Shown here: piece after piece, positions 38,483 to 51,900 of the stretch
Layout: every line of letters starts with the position of its first letter
How positions within the stretch are numbered: the first letter of the stretch is position 1
DNA from: Chrysaora quinquecirrha
Lineage: Eukaryota; Cnidaria; Scyphozoa; Semaeostomeae; Pelagiidae
Reading direction: 5' to 3'
Assembly (NCBI GenBank): GCA_014526335.1
Contig: JACTAT010000010.1
Location: 2,709,943-2,773,942 of the forward strand
DNA length: 64,000 bases
Notes under the pieces: model-generated
The model's input: only the letters and a program-made list of their open reading frames with translations
Told to the model about the DNA's origin: nothing
The model's database searches: none
Position numbers and translations under genes: made by a program

Positions 38483-39400
38483 GAATAAGATATTGATTTG
38501 ATTAACCAAAACCCCTTCTCTACAAGCTCCCCCTTCCCTAAATTAGAAGCTGAAGTTTTTGATAAGCTTTCCTCTCGAATTACCCACCCCTTTCCAATAT
38601 CCTAGGATATTCGGTTAAATAAACATGCCTTGTGGAAGAGTAGATAACTGTATTTTCTGTAATCTTTTTTTGTCAATGAGACACGGAAGGCATAGGTATC
38701 CATATACTCTCAAGCTACTATTCATCAATGTATTGCACGTGTGCAAGCCCTGGAACCACTTCTGAGGCATGTCAGGTAATTTGGTTTGAGGTATACCCTA
38801 TATATGCTACAAAATGCCCCCCATTGCAATATCATGCTCATTCCATTGCTTCGTACAGTGTTTGAACTCTCAAAAAAGAACATTTTGAACAGCTCTCTTG
38901 TAATAGGTCCAATCCTGCCCCCCCTCTCCAAGAATACACTCTCCAATACGCACCGACTAATTAGCATTCAGTTTTAAGTAAACCCTTTATAAGTCATAAG
39001 TCAGAATCGAATTAATTCGTTAGCTTCTTGTGTCCTTAATGAGTTTTATAATTGAAATTTTAAATTGTATTTTTATTTGAATTTGGACTATTTTTCCCAA
39101 AAACCAATACATACTCTTTAAAGTTAATTTATGATTTAAAGTCAATTTCTGAAAAATTAAGATGGGTAAATAAAGTTTTTGTAATTTTTCCAGTAATATA
39201 TTGATGATAAAAGCTGAAATGTAAACATGAATACTTTGATTCCTTGCTTCTTTGATTCTCGAAGAAGGTCTGCTATAAAAGAACCGTCAAGGACGAAACA
39301 GCGATGTGAGGGTGACGGGAGAATAGACTTGTAACGATTTTGGGCCCACTTAGCCACGGTTTGTTACTCAATCTCGGGTAGATATTCTGCTAGATAATTA
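38483..39400. other. intergenic, nothing recognised
   Basis: Lies between the GH31 3' end and the satellite. Open frames of 63-80 codons occur on both strands without recognisable motifs. Confidence 0.4.
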
Positions 39401-39900
39401 CTTTGTTTACCTCCTAGGACGGTTTTCCTAGCATTCGAAAAATATTTTTTAAAGAACAGGAGGTTAAAACCCCTGATTTTGGCCGATTGTTGCCTATTTT
39501 CCAAGGCTATAGACTTGCCTTCTTGACGATTTTTCGAGGACATTTTGTCTCCCTAATTCGACTTATTCCGATAGAAAAATACCTTATTTACACCCTAGAG
39601 GCTATTCAGAGGGTTTTGGGTAGATTTGCTAGCTATTTTTGAAGAAAAAAGGAGTTTTCAAAACCCCTGATTTTAGCCGATTATTGGCCATTTAGTAAGG
39701 CTATAGACTTGCCCTTTTACCCATTTTTCGAGGGTCATTTTTTCTCCCTAATTCGACCTATTTTGTTAGAAAAATACCTTATTTACACCCTAGAGGCTAT
39801 TCAGGGGGTTTTCGGGTGGCTTTGCTAACTATTTTTGAAGAAAAAAGGGAGTTTTCAAAACCCCTGATTTTAGCCGATTTTTGGCAATTTAGCAAGGCTA
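39400..39900 (+). repeat. diverged left-edge satellite units
   Basis: The first unit is barely recognisable (AAAACCCCTGATTTTGGCCG at 39466). The next two have ACTTGCC, CTCCCTAATTCGAC and ACCTTATTTACACCCTAGAG, unlike the core consensus but like the right edge. Confidence 0.8.
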
Positions 39901-42900
39901 TAGACTTACCTTTTTGGCGATTTTTGGAAGGTTATTTTTTCTCACTAATTTGACCTATTTTAATAGAAAATACCTAATTTACCCTCTAGAAGCTATTCAG
40001 GGGTTTTCGGGTGGATTTGCTTACTACTTTTGAAGAAAAAGGAATTTTCAAAACCCTGATTTTGGCCTATTTTTGGGCATTTAGCAAGGCTATAGACTTA
40101 CCTTTTTGGCGATTTTTGAGGGTTATTTTTTCTCACTAATTCGACCTATTTTAATAGAAAAATACCTAATTTACCCTCTAGAAGCTATTCAGGGGGTTTT
40201 CGGGTGGATTTGCTTACTATTTTTGAAGAAAAAGGAGTTTTCAAAACCCTGATTTTAGCCGATTTTGGCAATTTAGCAAGGCTATAGACTTACCTTTTGG
40301 CGATTTTTTGAGGTTAATTTTTCTCACTAATTTGACCTATTTTAATAGAAAATACCTAATTTACCCTCTAGAAGCTATTCAGGGGTTTCTGGGTGGATTT
40401 GCTTAACTATTTTTGAAGAAAAAGGAGTTTTCAAAACCCTGATTTTAGCCGATTTTGGCAATTTAGCAAGGCTATAGACTTACCTTTTGGCGATTTTTGA
40501 GGTTATTTTTCTCACTAATTCGACCTATTTTAATAGAAAATACCTAATTTACCCTCTAGAAGCTATTCAGGGGGTTTTCGGGTGGATTTGCTTACTATTT
40601 TTGAAAAAAAAGCCAATTTTCAAAACCCCTTATTTTGGCCTATTTTTGGGCATTTAGTAAGGCTATAGACTTACCTTTTTGGCGATTTTTGAGGGTTATT
40701 TTTTCTCACTAATTCGACCTATTTTAATAGAAAAATACCTAATTTACCCTCTAGAAGCTATTCAGGGGGTTTTCGGGTGGATTTGCTTACTATTTTTGAA
40801 AAAAAGCAAATTTTCAAAACCCTTATTTTGGCCTATTTTGGGCATTTAGCAAGGCTATAGACTTACCTTTTGGCGATTTTTGAGGGTTATTTTTCTCACT
40901 AATTCGACCTATTTTAATAGAAAAATACCTAATTTACCCTCTAGAAGCTATTCAGGGGTTTTTGGGTGGATTTGCTTACTATTTTTGAAGAAAAAGGATT
41001 TTCAAAACCCTTTATTTTGGCCTATTTTTGGGCATTTAGCAAGGCTATAGACTTACCTTTTGGCGATTTTTGAGGGTAATTTTTCTCACTAATTCGACCT
41101 ATTTTGTTAGAAAAATACCTAATTTACCCTCTAGAAGCTATTCAGGGGGTTTTCGGGTGGATTTGCTTACTATTTTTGAAAAAAAAGCCAATTTTCAAAA
41201 CCCCTTATTTTGGCCTATTTTTGGGCATTTAGTAAGGCTATAGACTTACCTTTTTGGCAATTTTTGGAGGGTAATTTTTTCTCACTAATTCGACCTATTT
41301 AAATAGAAAAATACCTAATTTACCCTCTAGAGGCTATTCAGGGGGTTTTCGGATGGATTTTGCTTACTATTTTTGAAGAAAAAGCCAATTTTCAAAACCC
41401 TTATTTTGGCCTATTTTTGGGCATTTAGTAAGGCTATAGACTTACCTTTTTGGCGATTTTTTGAGGGTTATTTTCTCTCACTAATTCGACCTATTTTAAT
41501 AGAAAAATTCCTAATTTACCCTCTAGAAGCTATTCAGGGGGTTTTTGGGTGTATTTGCTTACTATTTTTGAAGAAAAAAAGGATTTTTCGAAACCTTTGA
41601 TTTTAGCCGATTTTTGGCAATTTAGCAAGGCTATAGACTTACCTTTTCGGCGATTTTTGTGGGTAATTTTTCTCACTAATTCGACCTACTTTGATGAAAA
41701 AACACCTAATTTACCCTCTAGAAGCTATTCAGGGGGTTTTCGGGTGTATTTGCTTACTATTTTTGAAGAAAAAAGCCAATTTTCAAAACCCCTTATTTTG
41801 GCCTATTTTTGGGCATTTAGTAAGGCTATAGACTTACCTTTTTGGCGATTTTTTGAGGGTTATTTTTTCTCACTAATTCGACCTATTTTAATAGAAAAAT
41901 ACCTAATTTACCCTCTAGAAGCTATTCAGGGGGTTTTCGGGTGGATTTGCTTACTATTTTGAAGAAAAAAGCCAATTTTCAAAATCCCTTATTTTGGCCT
42001 ATTTTTGGGCATTTAGTAAGGCTATAGACTTACCTTTTTGGCAATTTTTTGAGGGTTATTTTTTCTCACTAATTCGACCTATTTTAATAGAAAAATACCT
42101 AATTTACCCTCTAGAAGCTATTCAGGGGGTTTTTGGGTGGATTTGCTTACTATTTTTGAAGAAAAAAGCCAATTTTCAAAACCCCTTATTTTGGCCTATT
42201 TTTGGGCATTTAGCAAGGCTATAGACTTACCTTTTGTCGACTTTTTGAGGTTAATTTTTCTCACTAATTCGACCTATTTTAATAGAAAAATACCTAATTT
42301 ACCCTCTAGAAGCTATTCAGGGGGTTTTCGGGTGGATTTGCTTACTATTTTTGAAAAAAAAGCCAATTTTCAAAACCCCTTATTTTGGCCTATTTTTGGG
42401 CATTTAGTAAGGCTATAGACTTACCTTTTTGGCAATTTTTGGAGGGTAATTTTTTCTCACTAATTCGACCTATTTTAATAGAAAAATACCTAATTTACCC
42501 TCTAGAAGCTATTCAGGGGGTTTTCGGGTGGATTTGCTTACTATTTTTGAAGAAAAAAGCCAATTTTCAAAACCCCTTATTTTGGCCTATTTTTGGGCAT
42601 TTAGTAAGGCTATAGACTTACCTTTTTGGCGATTTTTTGAGGGTTATTTTTTCTCACTAATTCGACCTATTTTAATAGAAAAATACCTAATTTACCCTCT
42701 AGAAGCTATTCAGGGGGTTTTTGGGTGGATTTGCTTACTATTTTTGAAGAAAAAAGCCAATTTTCAAAACCCTGATTTTGGCCTATTTTTGGGCATTTAG
42801 CAAGGCTATAGACTTACCTTTTGGCGATTTTTGAGGGTTATTTTTTCTCACTAATTCGACCTATTTTAATAGAAAAATACCTAATTTACCCTCTAGAAGC

Positions 42901-45900
42901 TATTCAGGGGGTTTTCGGGTGGATTTGCTTACTATTTTTGAAGAAAAACGGGATTTTTCAAAACACCTGATTTTAGCCGATTTTTGGCAATTTAGCAAGG
43001 CTATAGACTTACCTTTTGGCGATTTTTGAGGGTTATTTTTCTCACTAATTCGACCTATTTTAATAGAAAATACCTAATTTACCCTCTAGAAGCTATTCAG
43101 GGGTTTTCGGGTGGATTTGCTTACTATTTTTGAAGAAAAAGCCAATTTTCAAAACCCTTATTTTGGCCTATTTTTGGGCATTTAGTAAGGCTATAGACTT
43201 ACCTTTTGGCGATTTTTGAGGGTTATTTTTCTCACTAATTCGACCTATTTTAATAGAAAATACCTAATTTACCCTCTAGAAGCTATTCAGGGGTTTTCGG
43301 GTGGATTTGCTTACTATTTTTGAAGAAAAAGCCAATTTTCAAAACCCTTATTTTGGCCTATTTTTGGGCATTTAGTAAGGCTATAGACTTACCTTTTGGC
43401 GATTTTTGAGGGTTATTTTTCTCACTAATTCGACCTATTTTAATAGAAAAATACCTAATTTACCCTCTAGAAGCTATTCAGGGGGTTTTCGGGTGGATTT
43501 GCTTACTATTTTTGAAGAAAAAAGCCAATTTTCAAAACCCCTTATTTTGGCCTATTTTTGGGCATTTAGTAAGGCTATAGACTTACCTTTTTGGCGATTT
43601 TTTGAGGGTAATTTTTCTCACTAATTCGACCTATTTTAATAGAAAAATACCTAATTTACCCTCTAGAAGCTATTCAGGGGGTTTTCGGGTGGATTTGCTT
43701 ACTATTTTTGAAGAAAAAGCCAATTTTCAAAACCCTTATTTTGGCCTATTTTTGGGCATTTAGTAAGGCTATAGACTTACCTTTTGGCGATTTTTGAGGG
43801 TTATTTTTCTCACTAATTCGACCTATTTTAATAGAAAATACCTAATTTACCCTCTAGAAGCTATTCAGGGGTTTTCGGGTGGATTTGCTTACTATTTTTG
43901 AAGAAAAAGCCAATTTTCAAAACCCTTATTTTGGCCGATTTTTGGGCATTTAGCAAGGCTATAGACTTACCTTTTGGCGATTTTTGAGGGTTATTTTTCT
44001 CACTAATTCGACCTATTTTGTTAGAAAAATACCTAATTTACCCTCTAGAAGCTATTCAGGGGGTTTCTGGGTGGATTTGCTAACGATTTTTGAAAAAAAA
44101 GGGAGTTTTCAAAACCCCTGATTTCAGCCGATCTTTGGCAATTTAGCAAGGCTATAGACTTGCCTTTTTGGCGATTTTTTGAGATTTCTTTTTTCTCACT
44201 AATTCGACCTATTTTGTTAGAAAAATACCTAATTTACCCTCTAGAAGCTATTCAGGGGGTTTTCGGGTGGATTTGCTTACTATTTTTGAAAAAAAAAGCC
44301 AATTTTCAAAACCCCTTATTTTGGCCTATTTTTGGGCATTTAGTAAGGCTATAGACTTACCTTTTTGGCAATTTTTGGAGGGTAATTTTTTCTCACTAAT
44401 TCGACCTATTTAAATAGAAAAATACCTAATTTACCCTCTAGAGGCTATTCAGGGGGTTTTCGGGTGGATTTTCTTACTATTTTTGAGGAAAAAAGCCAAT
44501 TTTCAAAACCCCTTATTTTGGCCTATTTTTGGGCATTTAGTAAGGCTATAGACTTACCTTTTTGGCGATTTTTGGAGGGTAATTTTTTCTCACTAATTCG
44601 ACCTATCTTAATAGAAAAATACCTAATTTACCCTCTAGAAGCTATTCAGGGGGTTTTTGGGTGGATTTGCTTACTATTTTTGAAGAAAAAAGGGATTTTT
44701 CAAAACCCTTTATTTTAGCCGATTTTTGGCAATTTAGCAAGGCTATAGACTTACCTTTTTGGCGATTTTTGGAGGTAATTTTTTCTCACTAATTCGACCT
44801 ATTTTAATAGAAAAATACCTAATTTACCCTCTAGAAGCTATTCAGGGGTTTTCGGTGGATTTGCTTACTATTTTTGAAGAAAAAAGCCAATTTTCAAAAC
44901 CCCTTATTTTGGCCTATTTTTGGGCATTTAGTAAGGCTATAGACTTACCTTTTTGGCGATTCTTTGAGGGTTATTTTTTCTCACTAATTCGACCTATTTT
45001 AATAGAAAAATACCTAATTTACCCTCTAGAAACTATTCAGGGGGTTTTCGGGTGGATTTGCTTACTATTTTTGAAGAAAAAAGCAAATTTTCAAAACCCT
45101 TATTTTGGCCGATTTTTGGCAATTTAGCAAGGCTATAGACTTACCTTTTTGGCGATTTTTTGAGGGTTATTTTTTCTCACTAATTCGACCTATTTTAATA
45201 GAAAAATACCTAATTTACCCTCTAGAAGCTATTCAGGGGGTTTTCGGGTGGATTTGCTTACTATTTTTGAAGAAAAAAGCCAATTTTCAAAACCCCTTAT
45301 TTTGGCCTATTTTTGGGCATTTAGTAAGGCTATAGACTTACCTTTTTGGCGATTTTTGAGGGTTATTTTTTCTCACTAATTCGACCTATTTTAATAGAAA
45401 AATACCTAATTTACCCTCTAGAAGCTATTCAGGGGGTTTTCGGGTGGATTTGCTTACTATTTTTGAAGAAAAAAAGGATTTTCAAAACCCCTGATTTTAG
45501 CCAATTTTTGGCAATTTAGCAAGGCTATAGACTTACCTTTTGGCGATTTTTGAGGTTATTTTTCTCACTAATTCGACCTATTTTAATAGAAAAATACCTA
45601 ATTTACCCTCTAGAAGCTATTCAGGGGGTTTTCGGGTGGATTTGCTTACTATTTTTGAAGAAAAAAGCCAATTTTCAAAACCCCTTATTTTGGCCTATTT
45701 TTGGGCATTTAGTAAGGCTATAGACTTACCTTTTTGGCGATTTTTGAGGGTTATTTTTCTCACTAATTCGACCTATTTTAATAGAAAATACCTAATTTAC
45801 CCTCTAGAAGCTATTCAGGGGTTTTCGGGTGGATTTGCTTACTATTTTTGAAGAAAAAGCAAATTTTTCAAAACCCTTATTTTGGCCTATTTTTGGGCAT

Positions 45901-48900
45901 TTAGCAAGGCTATAGACTTACCTTTTTGGCGATTTTTGAGGGTTATTTTTTCTCACTAATTCGACCTATTTTAATAGAAAAATACCTAATTTACCCTCTA
46001 GAAGCTATTCAGGGGGTTTTCGGGTGGATTTGCTTACTATTTTTGAAGAAAAAAGGGAATTTTCAAAACACCTGATTTTAGCCGATTTTTGGCAATTTAG
46101 CAAGGCTATAGACTTACCTTTTTGGCGATTTTTGGAGGTAATTTTTTCTCACTAATTCGACCTATTTTAATAGAAAAATACCTAATTTACCCTCTAGAAG
46201 CTATTCAGGGGGTTTTCGGGTGGATTTGCTTACTATTTTTGAAGAAAAAAGCCAATTTTCAAAACTCATTATTTTGGCCTATTTTTGGGCATTTAGTAAG
46301 GCTATAGACTTACCTTTTTGGCAATTTTTTGAGGGTTATTTTTTCTCACTAATTCGACCTATTTTAAATAGAAAAATACCTAATTTACCCTCTAGAGGCT
46401 ATTCAGGGGGTTTTCGGGTGGATTTTCTTACTATTTTTGAAGAAAAAGCCAATTTTCAAAACCCTGATTTTGGCCTATTTTTGGGCATTTAGCAAGGCTA
46501 TAGACTTACCTTTTTGGCGATTTTTGGAGGGTAATTTTTTCTCACTAATTCGACCTATCTTAATAGAAAAATACCTAATTTACCCTCTAGAAGCTATTCA
46601 GGGGGTTTTTGGGTGGATTTGCTTACTATTTTTGAAGAAAAAAGGGACTTTTCAAAACCCTTAATTTTAGCCGATTTTTGGCAATTTAGCAAGGCTATAG
46701 ACTTACCTTTTTGGCGATTTTTGGAGGTAATTTTTTCTCACTAATTCGACCTATTTTAATAGAAAAATACCTAATTTACCCTCTAGAAGCTATTCAGGGG
46801 GTTTTCGGGTGGATTTGCTTACTATTTTTGAAAAAAAAGGGATTTTCAAAACCCTGATTTTGGCCTATTTTTGGGCATTTAGCAAGGCTATAGACTTACC
46901 TTTTGGCAATTTTTGAGGGTTATTTTTCTCACTAATTCGACCTATCTTAATAGAAAAATACCTAATTTACCCTCTAGAAGCTATTCAGGGGGTTTTCGGG
47001 TGGATTTGCTTACTATTTTTGAAGAAAAACGGGATTTTTCAAAACACCTGATTTTAGCCGATTTTTGGCAATTTAGCAAGGCTATAGACTTACCTTTTTG
47101 GCAATTTTTGGAGGGTAATTTTTTCTCACTAATTCGACCTATTTAAATAGAAAAATACCTAATTTACCCTCTAGAGGCTATTCAGGGGGTTTTCGGGTGG
47201 ATTTTCTTACTATTTTTGAGGAAAAAAGCCAATTTTCAAAACCCCTTATTTTGGCCTATTTTTGGGCATTTAGTAAGGCTATAGACTTACCTTTTTGGCG
47301 ATTTTTGGAGGGTAATTTTTTCTCACTAATTCGACCTATCTTAATAGAAAAATACCTAATTTACCCTCTAGAAGCTATTCAGGGGGTTTTTGGGTGGATT
47401 TGCTTACTATTTTTGAAGAAAAAAGGGACTTTTCAAAACCCTTAATTTTAGCCGATTTTTGGCAATTTAGCAAGGCTATAGACTTACCTTTTTGGCGATT
47501 TTTGGAGGTAATTTTTTCTCACTAATTCGACCTATTTTAATAGAAAAATACCTAATTTACCCTCTAGAAGCTATTCAGGGGGTTTTCGGGTGGATTTGCT
47601 TACTATTTTTGAAAAAAAAGCCAATTTTCAAAACCCCTTATTTTGGCCTATTTTTGGGCATTTAGTAAGGCTATAGACTTACCTTTTTGGCAATTTTTGG
47701 AGGGTAATTTTTTCTCACTAATTCGACCTATCTTAATAGAAAAATACCTAATTTACCCTCTAGAAGCTATTCAGGGGGTTTTCGGGTGGATTTGCTTACT
47801 ATTTTTGAAGAAAAAGGGAATTTTCAAAACCCCTGATTTTAGCCGATTTTTGGCAATTTAGCAAGGCTATAGACTTACCTTTTTGGCGATTTTTGTGGGT
47901 TATTTTTTCTCACTAATTCGACCTATTTTAATAGAAAAATACCTAATTTACCCTCTAGAAGCTATTCAGGGGGTTTTCGGGTGGATTTGCTTACTATTTT
48001 TGAAGAAAAAAGCCAATTTTCAAAACCCCTTATTTTGGCCTATTTTTGGGCATTTAGTAAGGCTATAGACTTACCTTTTTGGCGATTTTTGGAGGGTAAT
48101 TTTTTCTCACTAATTCGACCTATTTTAATAGAAAAATACCTAATTTACCCTCTAGAAGCTATTCAGGGGGTTTTTGGGTGGATTTGCTTACTATTTTTGA
48201 AGAAAAAAGGGATTTTTCAAAACCCTTTATTTTAGCCGATTTTTGGCAATTTAGCAAGGCTATAGACTTACCTTTTTGGCGATTTTTGGAGGTAATTTTT
48301 TCTCACTAATTCGACCTATTTTAATAGAAAAATACCTAATTTACCCTCTAGAAGCTATTCAGGGGGTTTTCGGGTGGATTTGCTTACTATTTTTGAAAAA
48401 AAAAGCCAATTTTCAAAACCCCTTATTTTGGCCTATTTTTGGGCATTTAGTAAGGCTATAGACTTACCTTTTTGGCAATTTTTGGAGGGTAATTTTTTCT
48501 CACTAATTCGACCTATTTAAATAGAAAAATACCTAATTTACCCTCTAGAAGCTATTCAGGGGGTTTTCGGGTGGATTTGCTTACTATTTTTGAAGAAAAA
48601 AGCAAATTTTCAAAACCCTTATTTTGGCCGATTTTTGGCAATTTAGCAAGGCTATAGACTTACCTTTTTGGCAATTTTTTGAGGGTTATTTTTTCTCACT
48701 AATTCGACCTATTTTAATAGAAAAATACCTAATTTACCCTCTAGAAGCTATTCAGGGGGTTTTCGGGTGGATTTGCTTACTATTTTTGAAGAAAAAAGCC
48801 AATTTTCAAAACCCCTTATTTTGGCCTATTTTTGGGCATTTAGTAAGGCTATAGACTTACCTTTTTGGCGATTTTTGAGGGTTATTTTTTCTCACTAATT

Positions 48901-51900
48901 CGACCTATTTTAATAGAAAAATACCTAATTTACCCTCTAGAAGCTATTCAGGGGGTTTTCGGGTGGATTTGCTTACTATTTTTGAAGAAAAAAGGGATTT
49001 TTCAAAACACCTGATTTTAGCCGATTTTTGGCAATTTAGCAAGGCTATAGACTTACCTTTTTGGCGATTTTTGGAGGTAATTTTTTCTCACTAATTCGAC
49101 CTATTTTAATTGAAAAATACCTAATTTACCCTCTAGAAGCTATTCAGGGGGTTTTCGGGTGGATTTGCTTACTATTTTTGAAGAAAAAAGCCAATTTTCA
49201 AAACCCCTTATTTTGGCCTATTTTTGGGCATTTAGTAAGGCTATAGACTTACCTTTTCGGCGATTTTTGGAGGGTTATTTTTTCTCACTAATTCGACCTA
49301 TTTTAATAGAAAATTACCTAATTTACCCTCTAGAGGCTATTCAGGGGGTTTTCGGGTGGATTTTCTTACTATTTTTGAAGAAAAAGCCAATTTTCAAAAC
49401 CCTTATTTTGGCCTATTTTTGGGCATTTAGTAAGGCTATAGACTTACCTTTTTGGCGATTTTTGGAGGGTAATTTTTCTCACTAATTCGACCTATTTTAA
49501 TAGAAAAATACCTAATTTACCCTCTAGAAGCTATTCAGGGGGTTTTTGGGTGGATTTGCTTACTATTTTTGAAGAAAAAAGGGATTTTTCAAAACCCTTT
49601 ATTTTAGCCGATTTTTGGCAATTTAGCAAGGCTATAGACTTACCTTTTTGGCGATTTTTGGAGGTAATTTTTTCTCACTAATTCGACCTATTTTAATAGA
49701 AAAATACCTAATTTACCCTCTAGAAGCTATTCAGGGGGTTTTTGGGTGGATTTGCTTACTATTTTTGAAGAAAAAAGGGAATTTTCAAAACCCCTGATTT
49801 TAGCCGATTTTTGGCAATTTAGCAAGGCTATAGACTTACCTTTTTGGCGATTTTTTGAGGGTTATTTTTTCTCACTAATTCGACCTATTTTGATAGAAAA
49901 ATACCTAATTTACCCTCTAGAAGCTATTCAGGGGGTTTTAGGGTGGATTTGCTAATTAGTTTTGAAGAAAAAAGGGAGTTTTCAAAACCCCTGATTTTAG
50001 CCGATATTTGGCAATTTAGCAATGCTATAGACTTGTATTTTTGTCCATTTTCTGAGGTTTAATTTTTCTCACTAATTCGACCTATTTTTATAGAAAAATA
50101 CCTAATTCACCCTCTAGAAGCTATTCAGGGGGTTTCTGGGTGGATTTGCTAACTATTTTTGAAGGAAAAAGGGAGTTTTCAAAACCGCTGATTTCAGCCG
50201 ATCTTTGGCAATTTAGCAAGGCTATAGACTTGCCTTTTTGGCGATTTTTTGAGGGTTATTTTTCTCACTAATTCGACCTATTTTGTTAGAAAAATACCTA
50301 ATTTACCCTCTAGAAGCTATTCAGGGGGTTTCTGGGTGGATTTGCTAACGATTTTTGAAAAAAAAGGATTTTTTAAACCCCTGATTTCAGCCGATCTTTG
50401 GCAATTTAGCAAGGCTATAGACTTGCCTTTTTGGCGATTTTTTGAGATTTCTTTTTTCTCACTAATTCGACCTATTTTGTTAGAAAAATACCTAATTTAC
50501 CCTCTAGAAGCTATTCAGGGGGTTTTCGGGTGGATTTGCTTACTATTTTGAAGAAAAAAGCCAATTTTCAAAACCCCTTATTTTGGCCTATTTTTGGGCA
50601 TTTAGTAAGGCTATAGACTTACCTTTTTGGCGATTTTTGAGGGTTATTTTTTCTCACTAATTCGACCTATTTTAATAGAAAAATACCTAATTTACCCTCT
50701 AGAAGCTATTCAGGGGGTTTTCGGGTGGATTTGCTTACTATTTTTGAAGAAAAAAGGGAATTTGCAAAACCCCTGATTTTAGCCGATTTTTGGCAATTTA
50801 GCAAGGCTATAGACTTACCTTTTTGTCGATTTTTGAGGGTTATTTTTTCTCACTAATTCGACCTATTTTAATAGAAAAATACCTAATTTACCCTCGAGAG
50901 GCTATTCAGGGGGTTTTTGGGTGGATTTGCTTACTATTTTTGAAGAAAAAAGCAAATTTTCAAAACCCCTTATTTTGGCCTATTTTTGGGCATTTAGCAA
51001 GGCTATAGACTTACCTTTTTGGCGATTTTTGAGGGTAATTTTTTCTCACTAATTCGACCTATTTTAATAGAAAATTACCTAATTTACCCTCTAGAAGCTA
51101 TTTAGGGGGTTTTCGGGTGGATTTGCTTACTATTTTTGAAGAAAAACGGGATTTTCAAAACACCTGATTTTAGCCGATTTTTGGCAATTTAGCAAGGCTA
51201 TAGACTTACCTTTTTGGCGATTTTTGGAGGTAATTTTTTCTCACTAATTCGACCTATTTTAATAGAAAAATACCTAATTTACCCTCTAGAAGCTATTCAG
51301 GGGGTTTTCGGGTGGATTTGCTTACTATTTTTGAAGAAAAAAGGGAATTTTCAAAACCCTGATTTTGGCCGATTTTTGGCAATTTAGCAAGGCTATAGAC
51401 TTACCTTTTGGCGATTTTTGAGGGTTATTTTTTCTCACTAATTCGACCTATTTTAATAGAAAAATACCTAATTTACCCTCTAGAAGCTATTCAGGGGGTT
51501 TTCGGGTGGATTTGCTTACTATTTTTGAAAAAAAAGCCAATTTTCAAAACCCCTTATTTTGGCCTATTTTTGGGCATTTAGTAAGGCTATAGACTTACCT
51601 TTTTGGCGATTTTTGGAGGGTAATTTTTTCTCACTAATTCGACCTATTTTAATAGAAAAATACCTAATTTACCCTCTAGAAGCTATTCAGGGGGTTTTCG
51701 GGTGGATTTGCTTACTATTTTTGAAGAAAAAAGGGAATTTTCAAAACCCCTGATTTTAGCCGATTTTTGGCAATTTAGCAAGGCTATAGACTTACCTTTT
51801 TGGCGATTTTTTGAGGGTTATTTTTTCTCACTAATTTGACCTATTTTGTTAGAAAAATACCTAATTTACCCTCTAGAAGCTATTCAGGGGGTTTCTGGGT